Source: Chloroflexota bacterium | Lineage (GTDB): Bacteria > Chloroflexota > Anaerolineae > Anaerolineales > Villigracilaceae | Reading direction: 5' to 3' | Assembly (NCBI GenBank): GCA_021414245.1 | Contig: JAIOOU010000017.1 | Coordinates: forward strand, 62,001 to 126,000 | Length of the DNA: 64,000 nucleotides | Part shown: one piece after another, positions 41,848 to 50,366 of the stretch | Layout: every line of letters begins with the position of its first letter | Numbering within the stretch: the stretch's first letter is position 1 | Position numbers and translations under genes: made by a program | The notes under the pieces: generated by a model | The model's input: only the letters and a program-made list of their open reading frames with translations | Databases searched by the model: none | What the model was told of the DNA's origin: nothing

Positions 41848-44809
41848 TCAGATGAATCAAACCAACTCTTCAAACTTCATTGCCGCCAACAGGGAAGTTG
41901 TTGATGCCACGGTGGCTCGTAATGCCTATAACTTGAGCGTTATGCTGCTCGTTGCATCGATTCCCAGCATCGGCATTTTCGTATTCTATGGACTCCAGAA
42001 TAATGCATGGCAGATTCTGAGTGCCGCCGCGATCATGTTCATTGCGAGCTTTGGTGCTGTACTGGCTCTTTACCTGGTTCCCAGAGACCGGTCCAACCTG
42101 GCCATGATGATCATCATCACCAGTTTCACGATCACCTTCATATCCATCCCCTTCTTTATTCAAGGCCTGGGGATTGTGTTGGCACTAACTCTCTTCATTT
42201 TGACTGTTGCAATCACCGGTTTGGCCATGCCCAGCCGCTTTGCACCGTCGGGATTGGTTGTCGGGTTGGCGTCGGCTGTGCTGGTTCTTTTGCTGGATTA
42301 CGTCATCTTGCCAGACGGCAGACTGCGCGTGCCCGGTTTGGAAAAAACCACCCCCTTCATTGTAGTTGGTTTTGCTGTCTTTTTTATCATTTACACATTT
42401 CGCCAATTCAACAGGCTAAGTCTCCGTATCAAGATCACTCTAAGCATCCTGATTACTGGCGGCCTGGTTGTATCCTCAATCACGGTTTTCGGGTTGAATC
42501 GTGCAAATACTACCGTGGGATTGATTACGGATCGCTACGAGGCGGCCTCAAATGAAAACATCAATCTTAATATATCCGGGGCTGTTCAAGCCGAAGTCTC
42601 AAAAACCGATGAGTTCTTCTCGGCTGTTTTAAAAGACCTGACAATCCTGGCTGATAATCGTGCAAGTTTGGAAGCTCAAAAGGCCACCTTGAGCCTGGGA
42701 ACATACTGGGATTCACACACACGTTTATTTCAATTGCCAACTGGTCAATACGGCAATTCCCCCACGGACGTTGCATCGATTTTTATGCCTTCAACGATGC
42801 AGATCAGCGAAGATATCCTTGTCGATCTCAATACCACCGCATACCTGGATTTTTACGCACCGAATTTTCTTAAATCCCACCCGGATGTAGTTGCAGTCTA
42901 CTACATCAGCAAAAATGGGGCAACAACCTACTATCCAAATATTAATCTTGCCCAGAACGTCCCTGCGGACTTCGATGCCACCAAACAGAATTTCTATACA
43001 ATTGCGACTCCTGAAAATGATCCGCAACGGGAACCAAGGTGGACGGATGCCTATCAGGATCCCGCCGGAAACGGGCTCATTACAACTCTCTCCATCCCGG
43101 TTTACGTCCGAGATAATTTCATCGGTGTAATGGGTTTGGATCTTCAACTTGAAAAATTAAGTCAGGCCATTGCAAACATCCGGCTGGGCGATACAGGCTA
43201 TGCATTTCTGGTCGATCAGGCGGGGCACATTCTCGCCATGCCGGCGCAGGGATATTTACTTTATGGGATCCAGCCTGAGGAAGTTCCCATGAATCAATCC
43301 CCAAAGCTGTCCATCCTGGCCAAGGGGCCGTATGATCTTCAGGATGTCACTGCTAAAATCATCAATGGACAGACTGGCGTTTCAACGATCAACATCAAAA
43401 ATGTGAGCAATTTCATTGCATACGCTCCCCTGCCGACGCCAAATTACCGGCTGGCTGTGATTGCTCCCGAGGCGGAATTTACCGAGGAATTCAAGACAAC
43501 CAAGGCGGAGATTACGCGAACGGAGGAGGCTGCCATCGAAGGGCTGGCCGTCATCCTGTTCGCACTTTTGATCATGGCCATTTTGATCAGTCTTTGGGTC
43601 GGACAAATCATTACCGGCCCGCTGATCCGCTTGACGCGTACGGCTGAATCCATTACTCAGGGTGATTTCGGCGCCCGGGCAAAAGTCGAAACTTTCGACG
43701 AGACCGGGACCCTGGCCTATTCATTCAACAGCATGGCCGAACGCTTGAACGACACGCTTGCCGGGCTGGAGAAACGTGTATTCGACCGGACGCAGGAACT
43801 TCAAAAGGCAAATGAAGGCATCAATCGGCGCGCTGCTCAATTTGAATCGATTGCAAGTGTTGCCCGCACCATCAGCTCGACCCAGACGCTCGATGAACTC
43901 CTTCCTCAAATTGCACAGACAATTTCCGATCAATTTGGTTTTTATCATGTTGGAATCTTTTTACTCGACACCAACCGTGAATATGCGATCCTGACGGCAT
44001 CGAACAGCGAAGGCGGAAAAATTATGCTGGCTCGCAATCACCGTCTGCGCGTTGGGGGCACTGGAATTGTGGGCATGGTGACCAATACCGGTCAACCCCG
44101 GATCGCCCTTGACGTTGGACTGGATGCGGCTTTCTTCAACAATCCGGACCTCCCAGGCACCCACTCCGAGGTGGCACTTCCCCTTCGGGTCGGATCGGAA
44201 ATTATCGGAGCACTGGATGTCCAGAGCAGTGAAACAAATGCTTTTACGGATGAGGATGTTAAGATTCTTTCCACTCTTGCAGATCAAGTGGGTATCGCGA
44301 TTCAAAACGCCCGGTCGTATCAGCAAAGTCGGGAAGCGCTCGCACTGGCTGATGCTGCCTCGATACAACTAAGTGAACAGCAATGGAAGAACTTCTTCGA
44401 GAGTCAACCGGGCAGCGGATTTGTTTATGACGGCATTGACGCAAAAAGCCTCAAACCCACGGAAGGCATTGACCACAACAGCCTTGCGATTCCGCTCATA
44501 TTAAGAGGAACAAGGATTGGGACCCTCAAATTGAGTGCCGCTGAGCCTGGTCGAACCTGGACGGAGGATGAAATCGCAATGGCGCAGGCTACGGCAGAGC
44601 GCACAGCACTGGCCGTGGAAGGCGCCCGATTGCTTCAGGAAGCCCAGAGGCGCGCAGCAAAAGAACGTACCATCGGAGAGATTTCCGCCAAGATTGGCGG
44701 TTTGATTACCATAGAGAATATTCTCCAGACTGCCATTCAGGAGCTTGGAAATACCATGCCTCACACAGACATTGCCATTCAATTCAAAAAGGATCAGGAG
44801 ACTGAATGA
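41840..44809 (+). CDS. GAF sensor 9: six-helix plus dCache-HAMP-GAF receptor
   Basis: 989 residues from ATG 41840; an ORF reaching back to 41756 runs inside sensor 8 and is not used. The layout combines both input types: a multi-helix block (~23-195), another helix (~198-217), an extracytoplasmic double Cache domain (~225-575), helix (~580-602), HAMP (~603-655), GAF-A (~672-822, NNPDLPGTHSEVALPL), GAF C-half and common tail. The Cache has F-x4-Q-x-F-Y in place of the amino-acid-binding Y-x4-R-x-W-Y, so ligand specificity should differ from sensor 4. It overlaps sensor 10 by ATGA. Confidence 0.87.
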   Translation: MNSQMNQTNSSNFIAANREVVDATVARNAYNLSVMLLVASIPSIGIFVFYGLQNNAWQILSAAAIMFIASFGAVLALYLVPRDRSNLAMMIIITSFTITFISIPFFIQGLGIVLALTLFILTVAITGLAMPSRFAPSGLVVGLASAVLVLLLDYVILPDGRLRVPGLEKTTPFIVVGFAVFFIIYTFRQFNRLSLRIKITLSILITGGLVVSSITVFGLNRANTTVGLITDRYEAASNENINLNISGAVQAEVSKTDEFFSAVLKDLTILADNRASLEAQKATLSLGTYWDSHTRLFQLPTGQYGNSPTDVASIFMPSTMQISEDILVDLNTTAYLDFYAPNFLKSHPDVVAVYYISKNGATTYYPNINLAQNVPADFDATKQNFYTIATPENDPQREPRWTDAYQDPAGNGLITTLSIPVYVRDNFIGVMGLDLQLEKLSQAIANIRLGDTGYAFLVDQAGHILAMPAQGYLLYGIQPEEVPMNQSPKLSILAKGPYDLQDVTAKIINGQTGVSTINIKNVSNFIAYAPLPTPNYRLAVIAPEAEFTEEFKTTKAEITRTEEAAIEGLAVILFALLIMAILISLWVGQIITGPLIRLTRTAESITQGDFGARAKVETFDETGTLAYSFNSMAERLNDTLAGLEKRVFDRTQELQKANEGINRRAAQFESIASVARTISSTQTLDELLPQIAQTISDQFGFYHVGIFLLDTNREYAILTASNSEGGKIMLARNHRLRVGGTGIVGMVTNTGQPRIALDVGLDAAFFNNPDLPGTHSEVALPLRVGSEIIGALDVQSSETNAFTDEDVKILSTLADQVGIAIQNARSYQQSREALALADAASIQLSEQQWKNFFESQPGSGFVYDGIDAKSLKPTEGIDHNSLAIPLILRGTRIGTLKLSAAEPGRTWTEDEIAMAQATAERTALAVEGARLLQEAQRRAAKERTIGEISAKIGGLITIENILQTAIQELGNTMPHTDIAIQFKKDQETE

Positions 44810-46536
44810 TCAAAAGATTATTTAGCCCGCCCATGTACGAAAACGAAGGCGATAACTTCCGGGCAAGATTTATAAATGGCTTTGCCTGGGCTATTATCCT
44901 GCTGCTTTCAGTTGCCCTAATTCCAACTCTTGGGCCTAAAGCCGATATAAATGCCAAAACCACTCTGGTGATACTTTCAGCATTGATCCTCGTAATGTTT
45001 CTTACCCTGTTTACCCTCAGGAGGGGAAGTCTAAACCTGAGTGCAACCATCATCGTCGTCCTCGGCTGGTTGGGTCTGGGAATTCAGGCATTTACCGCGG
45101 ACGGCGTCCGGGATGTGGTCATCATCGCTTATGTTGCCATCAGCTTGTTGGCCAGCATCATTATCAATTGGCGCGTCGGAAGCTTGATGATGCTTCTCAG
45201 CATTGCTGCCGTCTGGGCACTCGCGATCTTGGAAGCTAACAAATTTTTCTCCCCGCGTTTTCAGGAACCCATCGGCTATTCCCGTGACCTTACGTTTGTG
45301 TTTATTGCGATCGCGGTTTTGATTTACTTCAGCACCACCGGTCTGCGCGAGGCGGTTGCCCGGGCAAGCAAAAGCGAGGCAGCTCTGCTTGCCTCCAACG
45401 AAAACCTGCAGTTGCTTAATCAAACACTGGAAGAACGCGTCACCCGTAGAACCGCGGACTTGGATGCCGCCAATCGGTTTAATGCACAGCGCGCACGTCA
45501 ATTTGAAGCAATTGCGCAGGTGGTGCGGGCAATTTCATCCATCCAGGATATTGACTCTCTGCTTCCCAGAATAGCACAAGTAGTCAGCGAACAATTTGAA
45601 ACCTACCATACCGGCATATTCCTTCTGGATGCCTCCAAGGAATATGCAGTCCTGCGGGCATCAAACAGCCCCGGCGGTCAAAAGATGCTGGCCCGATCTC
45701 ACAAATTAAGAGTGGGACAAACCGGCATCGTGGGGTTTGTTACCGCTACGGGTCAACCGCGCATCGCCCTGGATGTCGGCACCGATGCCATTTTCTTCGA
45801 TAATCCCGATCTCCCGGATACTCGTTCAGAAATAGCCCTTCCCCTTCGTTATGCCGGTCAGATCGTTGGGGCACTGGACGTGCAAAGTACCGAAGAGAAT
45901 GCCTTTAGCCAAAACGACGTCGAGGTATTAATTACCCTGGCTGATCAGATCGCGGTGGCCATTAACAATACAATCGTCCTTGAAGAAGCGCGGAAGGCCT
46001 TTGCGGAAGCACAGAACAGTTCCGGTCAGGCTGCTCTTGAATCCTGGAAAGTTTTGCGTCCAAAATCCCTGGGCTTTGGGTTTCAACTAGTAGATGCTTC
46101 CTTCAAGCCGCTCGACAAACCGCTGGAAGATAAAGTGATTCAAGATGCTGTCAGCCAGGAAAAATTGATACTATTGAATACAGAAAGCCGGGGCTCCACC
46201 CTGGCAATTCCGATCCGATTGCGAGGTCAGGTAATCGGAGTCATGAGCTTGCAATCCCGCACAGATCGAGTTTTAGATCAGGACGATGCCGATATCGCCC
46301 AGGCGGTTTCCGAACGTCTGTCACTAGCAATTGAAACAGCCACGCTCTTGCAAGCCACACAACATCGCGCAGATATTGAACGGGTCACTACGGACATCTC
46401 ATCAAAGATCAGCGCTTCAACAAGATTCGACACCATTTTACAAACGGCAGCTCAGGAGTTAAGCCGCGCCCTCGGTGGATCCGATGTCCTTGTGCAGATC
46501 GAGCCCGCATCCATAGCATTGGGAATGAACAAGTAA
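44806..46536 (+). CDS. GAF sensor 10: six-helix membrane sensor
   Basis: 576 residues: about six membrane helices (20-185), coiled coil, GAF-A (~238-388, with TYHTGIFLLD and DNPDLPDTRSEIALPL), linker, GAF C-half (IPIRLRGQVIGVMSLQS) and the common tail (IERVTTDISSKISAS then ILQTAAQELSRAL). No output domain. It is translationally coupled to sensor 9 through ATGA, and the lipoprotein gene follows after five bases. Confidence 0.86.
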   Translation: MIKRLFSPPMYENEGDNFRARFINGFAWAIILLLSVALIPTLGPKADINAKTTLVILSALILVMFLTLFTLRRGSLNLSATIIVVLGWLGLGIQAFTADGVRDVVIIAYVAISLLASIIINWRVGSLMMLLSIAAVWALAILEANKFFSPRFQEPIGYSRDLTFVFIAIAVLIYFSTTGLREAVARASKSEAALLASNENLQLLNQTLEERVTRRTADLDAANRFNAQRARQFEAIAQVVRAISSIQDIDSLLPRIAQVVSEQFETYHTGIFLLDASKEYAVLRASNSPGGQKMLARSHKLRVGQTGIVGFVTATGQPRIALDVGTDAIFFDNPDLPDTRSEIALPLRYAGQIVGALDVQSTEENAFSQNDVEVLITLADQIAVAINNTIVLEEARKAFAEAQNSSGQAALESWKVLRPKSLGFGFQLVDASFKPLDKPLEDKVIQDAVSQEKLILLNTESRGSTLAIPIRLRGQVIGVMSLQSRTDRVLDQDDADIAQAVSERLSLAIETATLLQATQHRADIERVTTDISSKISASTRFDTILQTAAQELSRALGGSDVLVQIEPASIALGMNK

Positions 46537-46541
46537 CGCCT

Positions 46542-47507
46542 ATGACAAAAAACATGCTTAGAATCAGTCTGTTAATATTCGGAATGAATCTACTGGCTGC
46601 GTGTTCTATTCTTCAGCCTTCTGCTCAAAAAGCCGAACCATTACGTGTGGAATTTACCCAGTGGTGGGGCGATTATACGCTCGTGATCGCCAAGGAAAAA
46701 GGGTTTTTTGAAAAGTATGGCGTTGAGGTTGAACCTGTTTACTACGAAAAATTTTCCAATACATATCCGGATCTCGCGTCCGGACAAATAGACGGCGCCC
46801 TGATTGCCATCGGGGATGCCATCAATGTAAACCACAGTGCTGAAATGAAGGCGGTCGCCATAAGCGACGACGGGGGGGACGACTCAATTGTTGCCGGATC
46901 AGAAATCACTTCGATCCAGGATTTGAAAGGGAAAAAAGTTGGTGTCCTTCTTGGCACCCAGTATGAACTGATGATTTCAGAAATGCTGAAAAGCGCCAAT
47001 ATGAGTCCAACTGACATTTCGGTTGTAGCAGTCAACCCGGAAAATGCCAAAGCCGCCCTGGACAGCAAACAGGTGCAAGCGGTTTACACCTGGGAACCAT
47101 TTTCATCGGAAGCAATTGCCGCAGGATATAAATCAATCTATCCCAAAGAACAATTGCGCCTGTTTCCAGACATGATCGTCTTTGACAGGTCGGTGGTGGC
47201 TCAAAGGCCTGAGGACATTCGTAATTTCCTCAAAGCCTGGTTTGAGGCTGTGGATTACCGCCAAAAAAACCCCGACCTGACGCGTTCAATCATTGCCAAA
47301 TTTCTCGGCGTAAACATCGAAGAAGTGCAACCAGACGGCAATTTAAAAATCCTGACACTGGATGATAATAAGGCTCTGTTCAATATTCAGAGTGAAAATT
47401 CGATTTACGCGACAACAAAGCGCACATCCGATTACTTGATTTCCATCGGCGCGGTCATCCAGCAGGCAGATCCGCTTGAATTACTTGATCCAGGATACCT
47501 GCCATAG
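46542..47507 (+). CDS. Lipoprotein substrate-binding protein (NMT1/SsuA-like)
   Basis: A 321-residue periplasmic-binding-protein fold with a lipoprotein signal: hydrophobic segment 6-18 and lipobox LAAC with lipidated C21. The mature part shows the NMT1/THI5/SsuA pattern (YTLVIAKEKGFFEKYGVEVE, ASGQIDGALIAIGDA, LKGKKVGVLLGT). This family captures sulfonates, nitrate, thiamine precursors or taurine for ABC import. No permease or ATPase gene is near; it is embedded between sensors 10 and 11. I infer that it presents a ligand to one of the membrane sensors, in the way binding proteins do for chemoreceptors. A stand-alone transporter elsewhere is the alternative. Confidence 0.88.
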   Translation: MTKNMLRISLLIFGMNLLAACSILQPSAQKAEPLRVEFTQWWGDYTLVIAKEKGFFEKYGVEVEPVYYEKFSNTYPDLASGQIDGALIAIGDAINVNHSAEMKAVAISDDGGDDSIVAGSEITSIQDLKGKKVGVLLGTQYELMISEMLKSANMSPTDISVVAVNPENAKAALDSKQVQAVYTWEPFSSEAIAAGYKSIYPKEQLRLFPDMIVFDRSVVAQRPEDIRNFLKAWFEAVDYRQKNPDLTRSIIAKFLGVNIEEVQPDGNLKILTLDDNKALFNIQSENSIYATTKRTSDYLISIGAVIQQADPLELLDPGYLP

Positions 47508-47534
47508 GACTAATGAGAGACAAGAGAGTTTTTT

Positions 47535-50366
47535 ATGAATAACCAAACCGGTCAACTTGCGCCCGAACAGGAACGTCGAAAGCGAAATGCTCTTAGCATC
47601 AGCTTGGGCACTGGTATTTTGTTCACAATTATCACGGCAATCGTGGGCCCCATAGGTTTTCGGGACAATGGTATTGGCGGATTATGGGGCGTTGCCCTTA
47701 CGGCTTTTGTGGCTGTCGCCGCGTTTATCGGCGCTTTTCTAGTTTCCAGGAACCGGACCTCTGCTGGGATCGGCGTTCTAATTTGCACGATCTTATTAAT
47801 GGCCCTGGCTCTTCCCGTCGTCGCTCAGGGACAGGGCCTCGCACTGGGCATCATGATCCTGGTGCTCGTTGCCGGCATTTCATCAGTGACCCTGCCACCC
47901 ACTTGGGCGGCCCGGGCAATTATCAGCGCATTCCTGATCGCGATCATTATCACCCTGACAGACCTGTATTTCCCTGATTTTGGTCTTCCCACAAACCCCG
48001 GTTACTCAAACCCGATCGCGATCCTCACAACACTTATCTATTTATTTTTCACCCTCAGACGATTTAATGAATATACTCTGCGAACAAAGATCATTCTGGC
48101 ATTTGCCCTGGTGACCATTATCCCTTTGGCCGTCCTCGGCTACTCCAATAATCGAGCCTCCTCGAAGGCCCTCGAAGAACAGAGCCGAAAACAATTATCC
48201 ACCTTGGCCGGTGTGGCGGCAGATAATTTGGACAGTTTTATCAATGAACAGTTAGATACAGTACTCTCGGACGCCAAGCAACTTGCATTTGTGGAATATC
48301 TAAACCTCCCGCCCTTTCGACGGTTCGGCAGCAAGGAGGAGGAAAACGCCAGACGGACCATTCTCGCACTGACCCGAAAAAACCCTGTTTTTATTCACTC
48401 AATTGGCATATTGGATATAAATGGAAACAACCTGCTGGACTCATCCGATGAATATCAAGGTACAAGAGAGGGCAATTTTCCTTACTTTCTTCGGCCGCTC
48501 CAGACCAAGCTGCCTTATGCATCTAACATCATTTTTTACGATGGTGAAGCAAATTTATATTTTAGTGCCCCGATCATTGACAATCAAACCGGCGAAACGG
48601 TGGGGGTATTGCGGATTGCCTACAATGCAGTAATACTGCAATCCATAGTCCGCCAAATTGAAACCGGGACTTCTGATACAACAATCTCTATCATTGACTC
48701 AAACACCTATTTGCAGATTGCCAACACCGCTAACAGGAAAAATTTATTTACGACGATCAGGAAATTCACCAATTTGGAGATCGCCGCACTTCAGGCGGAA
48801 AATAAATTGCCCGGGGACGCTGGGGCGGGTCCTCAAAATGACCTTGACGAAACCCTGGTGGCCGGCATGGACAATCTGGCGCAGCAACCCTTCTTCAACA
48901 GCTCTTCAAAAAGCTCGAATTCCACCGCGATCAATACGGGTGAATTCCTGGAAACTCAACCCTGGATCGCGCTTGTTCAACAGCCCACCAAAGTTTATCT
49001 CGCCCCCGTAAGGGAACAAAGTAAAACGACTATTCTGTGGTCCCTTGGATTAATTATTTTAAGTGTGGTTGCAGGCTATTTTGCGTCACAAATCCTCACC
49101 TCTCCTTTGATTACCCTTTCAAGAGTTGCTGAAAAGATCACCTCGGGAGATCGAAGTGCGCGTGCGGTGGCAAATACGGAAGATGAGATCGGCACTCTTG
49201 CACGATCCTTTAATCGTATGACAGACGAACTTAATCAAACCTTCAGCAATCTTGAAGTTCGTGTTGCTGAGCGCACGACAGATCTGGAGATCGCCCGTCA
49301 ACAAAGTGAAAATAGGGCCAGGGAACTCCAATCCATCGGGGAAATCTCCAAGGTCATCACCGGCGAGCAAAAACTGGAAAACCTCCTGCCTCTCATTTGC
49401 CGCCTGGTAAGTGAGCGCTTTGGTTTTTATCACACCGGGATATTCCTTGTCGATGAAACGAGACAGTTTGCCGTATTACAAGCTGCGAATAGCGACGGCG
49501 GAAAAAACATGCTTGAGCGTGGACATAAATTGGAAGTGGGCGGCGGCGGAATCGTTGGATATGTGGCCAAATTTGGGGCTCCTCGGATCGCCCTTGACGT
49601 TGGTCTGGATGCTGTTTTCTTCAATAATCCCGACCTTCCAAATACCCGTTCTGAAATGGCCCTTCCTCTCAAGGTCCGGGACCAAATCGCAGGTGTTCTT
49701 GACGTTCAAAGTGAAAAACCAGGCATATTTACAGAAAATGACGCCAATACCTTGAGCATTTTGGCTGATCAAATCGCAATTGCCCTTGAAAATGCCCGAT
49801 TATTTACCCAAACCCAGCAGGCTTTGAATGAAGCACGGGCCCTTTATCGCCAAAACTCACAGGAAAGCTGGCTGTTGTTCAGTCGGGAAGAATCCACAGT
49901 TGGCTATCAGCATGGCATTAAGGGCGGCAAAAAGATCAACACACCTGTTGATACGGATGAAATCCGCCAGGCGATGAATAGTGGAAACGTTCTCATCCTC
50001 AACAGGAATGAAAATAATCAGGAACCCTCCATCGTTGTTCCGATTAAATTACGCGGCCAGATTATCGGAGCATTAAATATCAAGGCTCCCACCCACGATC
50101 GCCGCTGGTCAAGCGATGAGGTAAATCTTGCAGAGGCCATCTCGGAACGCCTGTCGCTGGCGCTGGAAAATGCGCGTCTGATCCAGGAATCCCAGAGACA
50201 GGTTATCAAGGAGCAGACCATCAGCGATGTCACAGGCAAGATTGGCGCATCCATCAATTTGAAAAATGTGCTACAAACGGCCGTGGAGGAACTTGGCCGG
50301 GCCATTCCCGGTTCTGAGGTCATTCTTCAACTTCAGAATGAAAATGATAACGGAAACCAGTCATGA
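47535..50366 (+). CDS. GAF sensor 11: six-helix plus Cache-HAMP-GAF receptor
   Basis: 943 residues: a multi-helix block (~20-175), helix (~186-205), extracytoplasmic Cache domain (~210-490), helix (~500-520), HAMP (~521-573, PLITLSRVAEKITSGDRSAR), GAF-A (~602-752, NNPDLPNTRSEMALPL), GAF C-half (VPIKLRGQIIGALNIKA) and common tail. The Cache resembles that of sensor 6 (SIGILDINGNNLLDS against ALIDTNGNVLLDS), so these two share an ancestor. It follows the substrate-binding lipoprotein by 27 bases and is its most likely receptor partner. It overlaps sensor 12 by four bases. Confidence 0.87.
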   Translation: MNNQTGQLAPEQERRKRNALSISLGTGILFTIITAIVGPIGFRDNGIGGLWGVALTAFVAVAAFIGAFLVSRNRTSAGIGVLICTILLMALALPVVAQGQGLALGIMILVLVAGISSVTLPPTWAARAIISAFLIAIIITLTDLYFPDFGLPTNPGYSNPIAILTTLIYLFFTLRRFNEYTLRTKIILAFALVTIIPLAVLGYSNNRASSKALEEQSRKQLSTLAGVAADNLDSFINEQLDTVLSDAKQLAFVEYLNLPPFRRFGSKEEENARRTILALTRKNPVFIHSIGILDINGNNLLDSSDEYQGTREGNFPYFLRPLQTKLPYASNIIFYDGEANLYFSAPIIDNQTGETVGVLRIAYNAVILQSIVRQIETGTSDTTISIIDSNTYLQIANTANRKNLFTTIRKFTNLEIAALQAENKLPGDAGAGPQNDLDETLVAGMDNLAQQPFFNSSSKSSNSTAINTGEFLETQPWIALVQQPTKVYLAPVREQSKTTILWSLGLIILSVVAGYFASQILTSPLITLSRVAEKITSGDRSARAVANTEDEIGTLARSFNRMTDELNQTFSNLEVRVAERTTDLEIARQQSENRARELQSIGEISKVITGEQKLENLLPLICRLVSERFGFYHTGIFLVDETRQFAVLQAANSDGGKNMLERGHKLEVGGGGIVGYVAKFGAPRIALDVGLDAVFFNNPDLPNTRSEMALPLKVRDQIAGVLDVQSEKPGIFTENDANTLSILADQIAIALENARLFTQTQQALNEARALYRQNSQESWLLFSREESTVGYQHGIKGGKKINTPVDTDEIRQAMNSGNVLILNRNENNQEPSIVVPIKLRGQIIGALNIKAPTHDRRWSSDEVNLAEAISERLSLALENARLIQESQRQVIKEQTISDVTGKIGASINLKNVLQTAVEELGRAIPGSEVILQLQNENDNGNQS

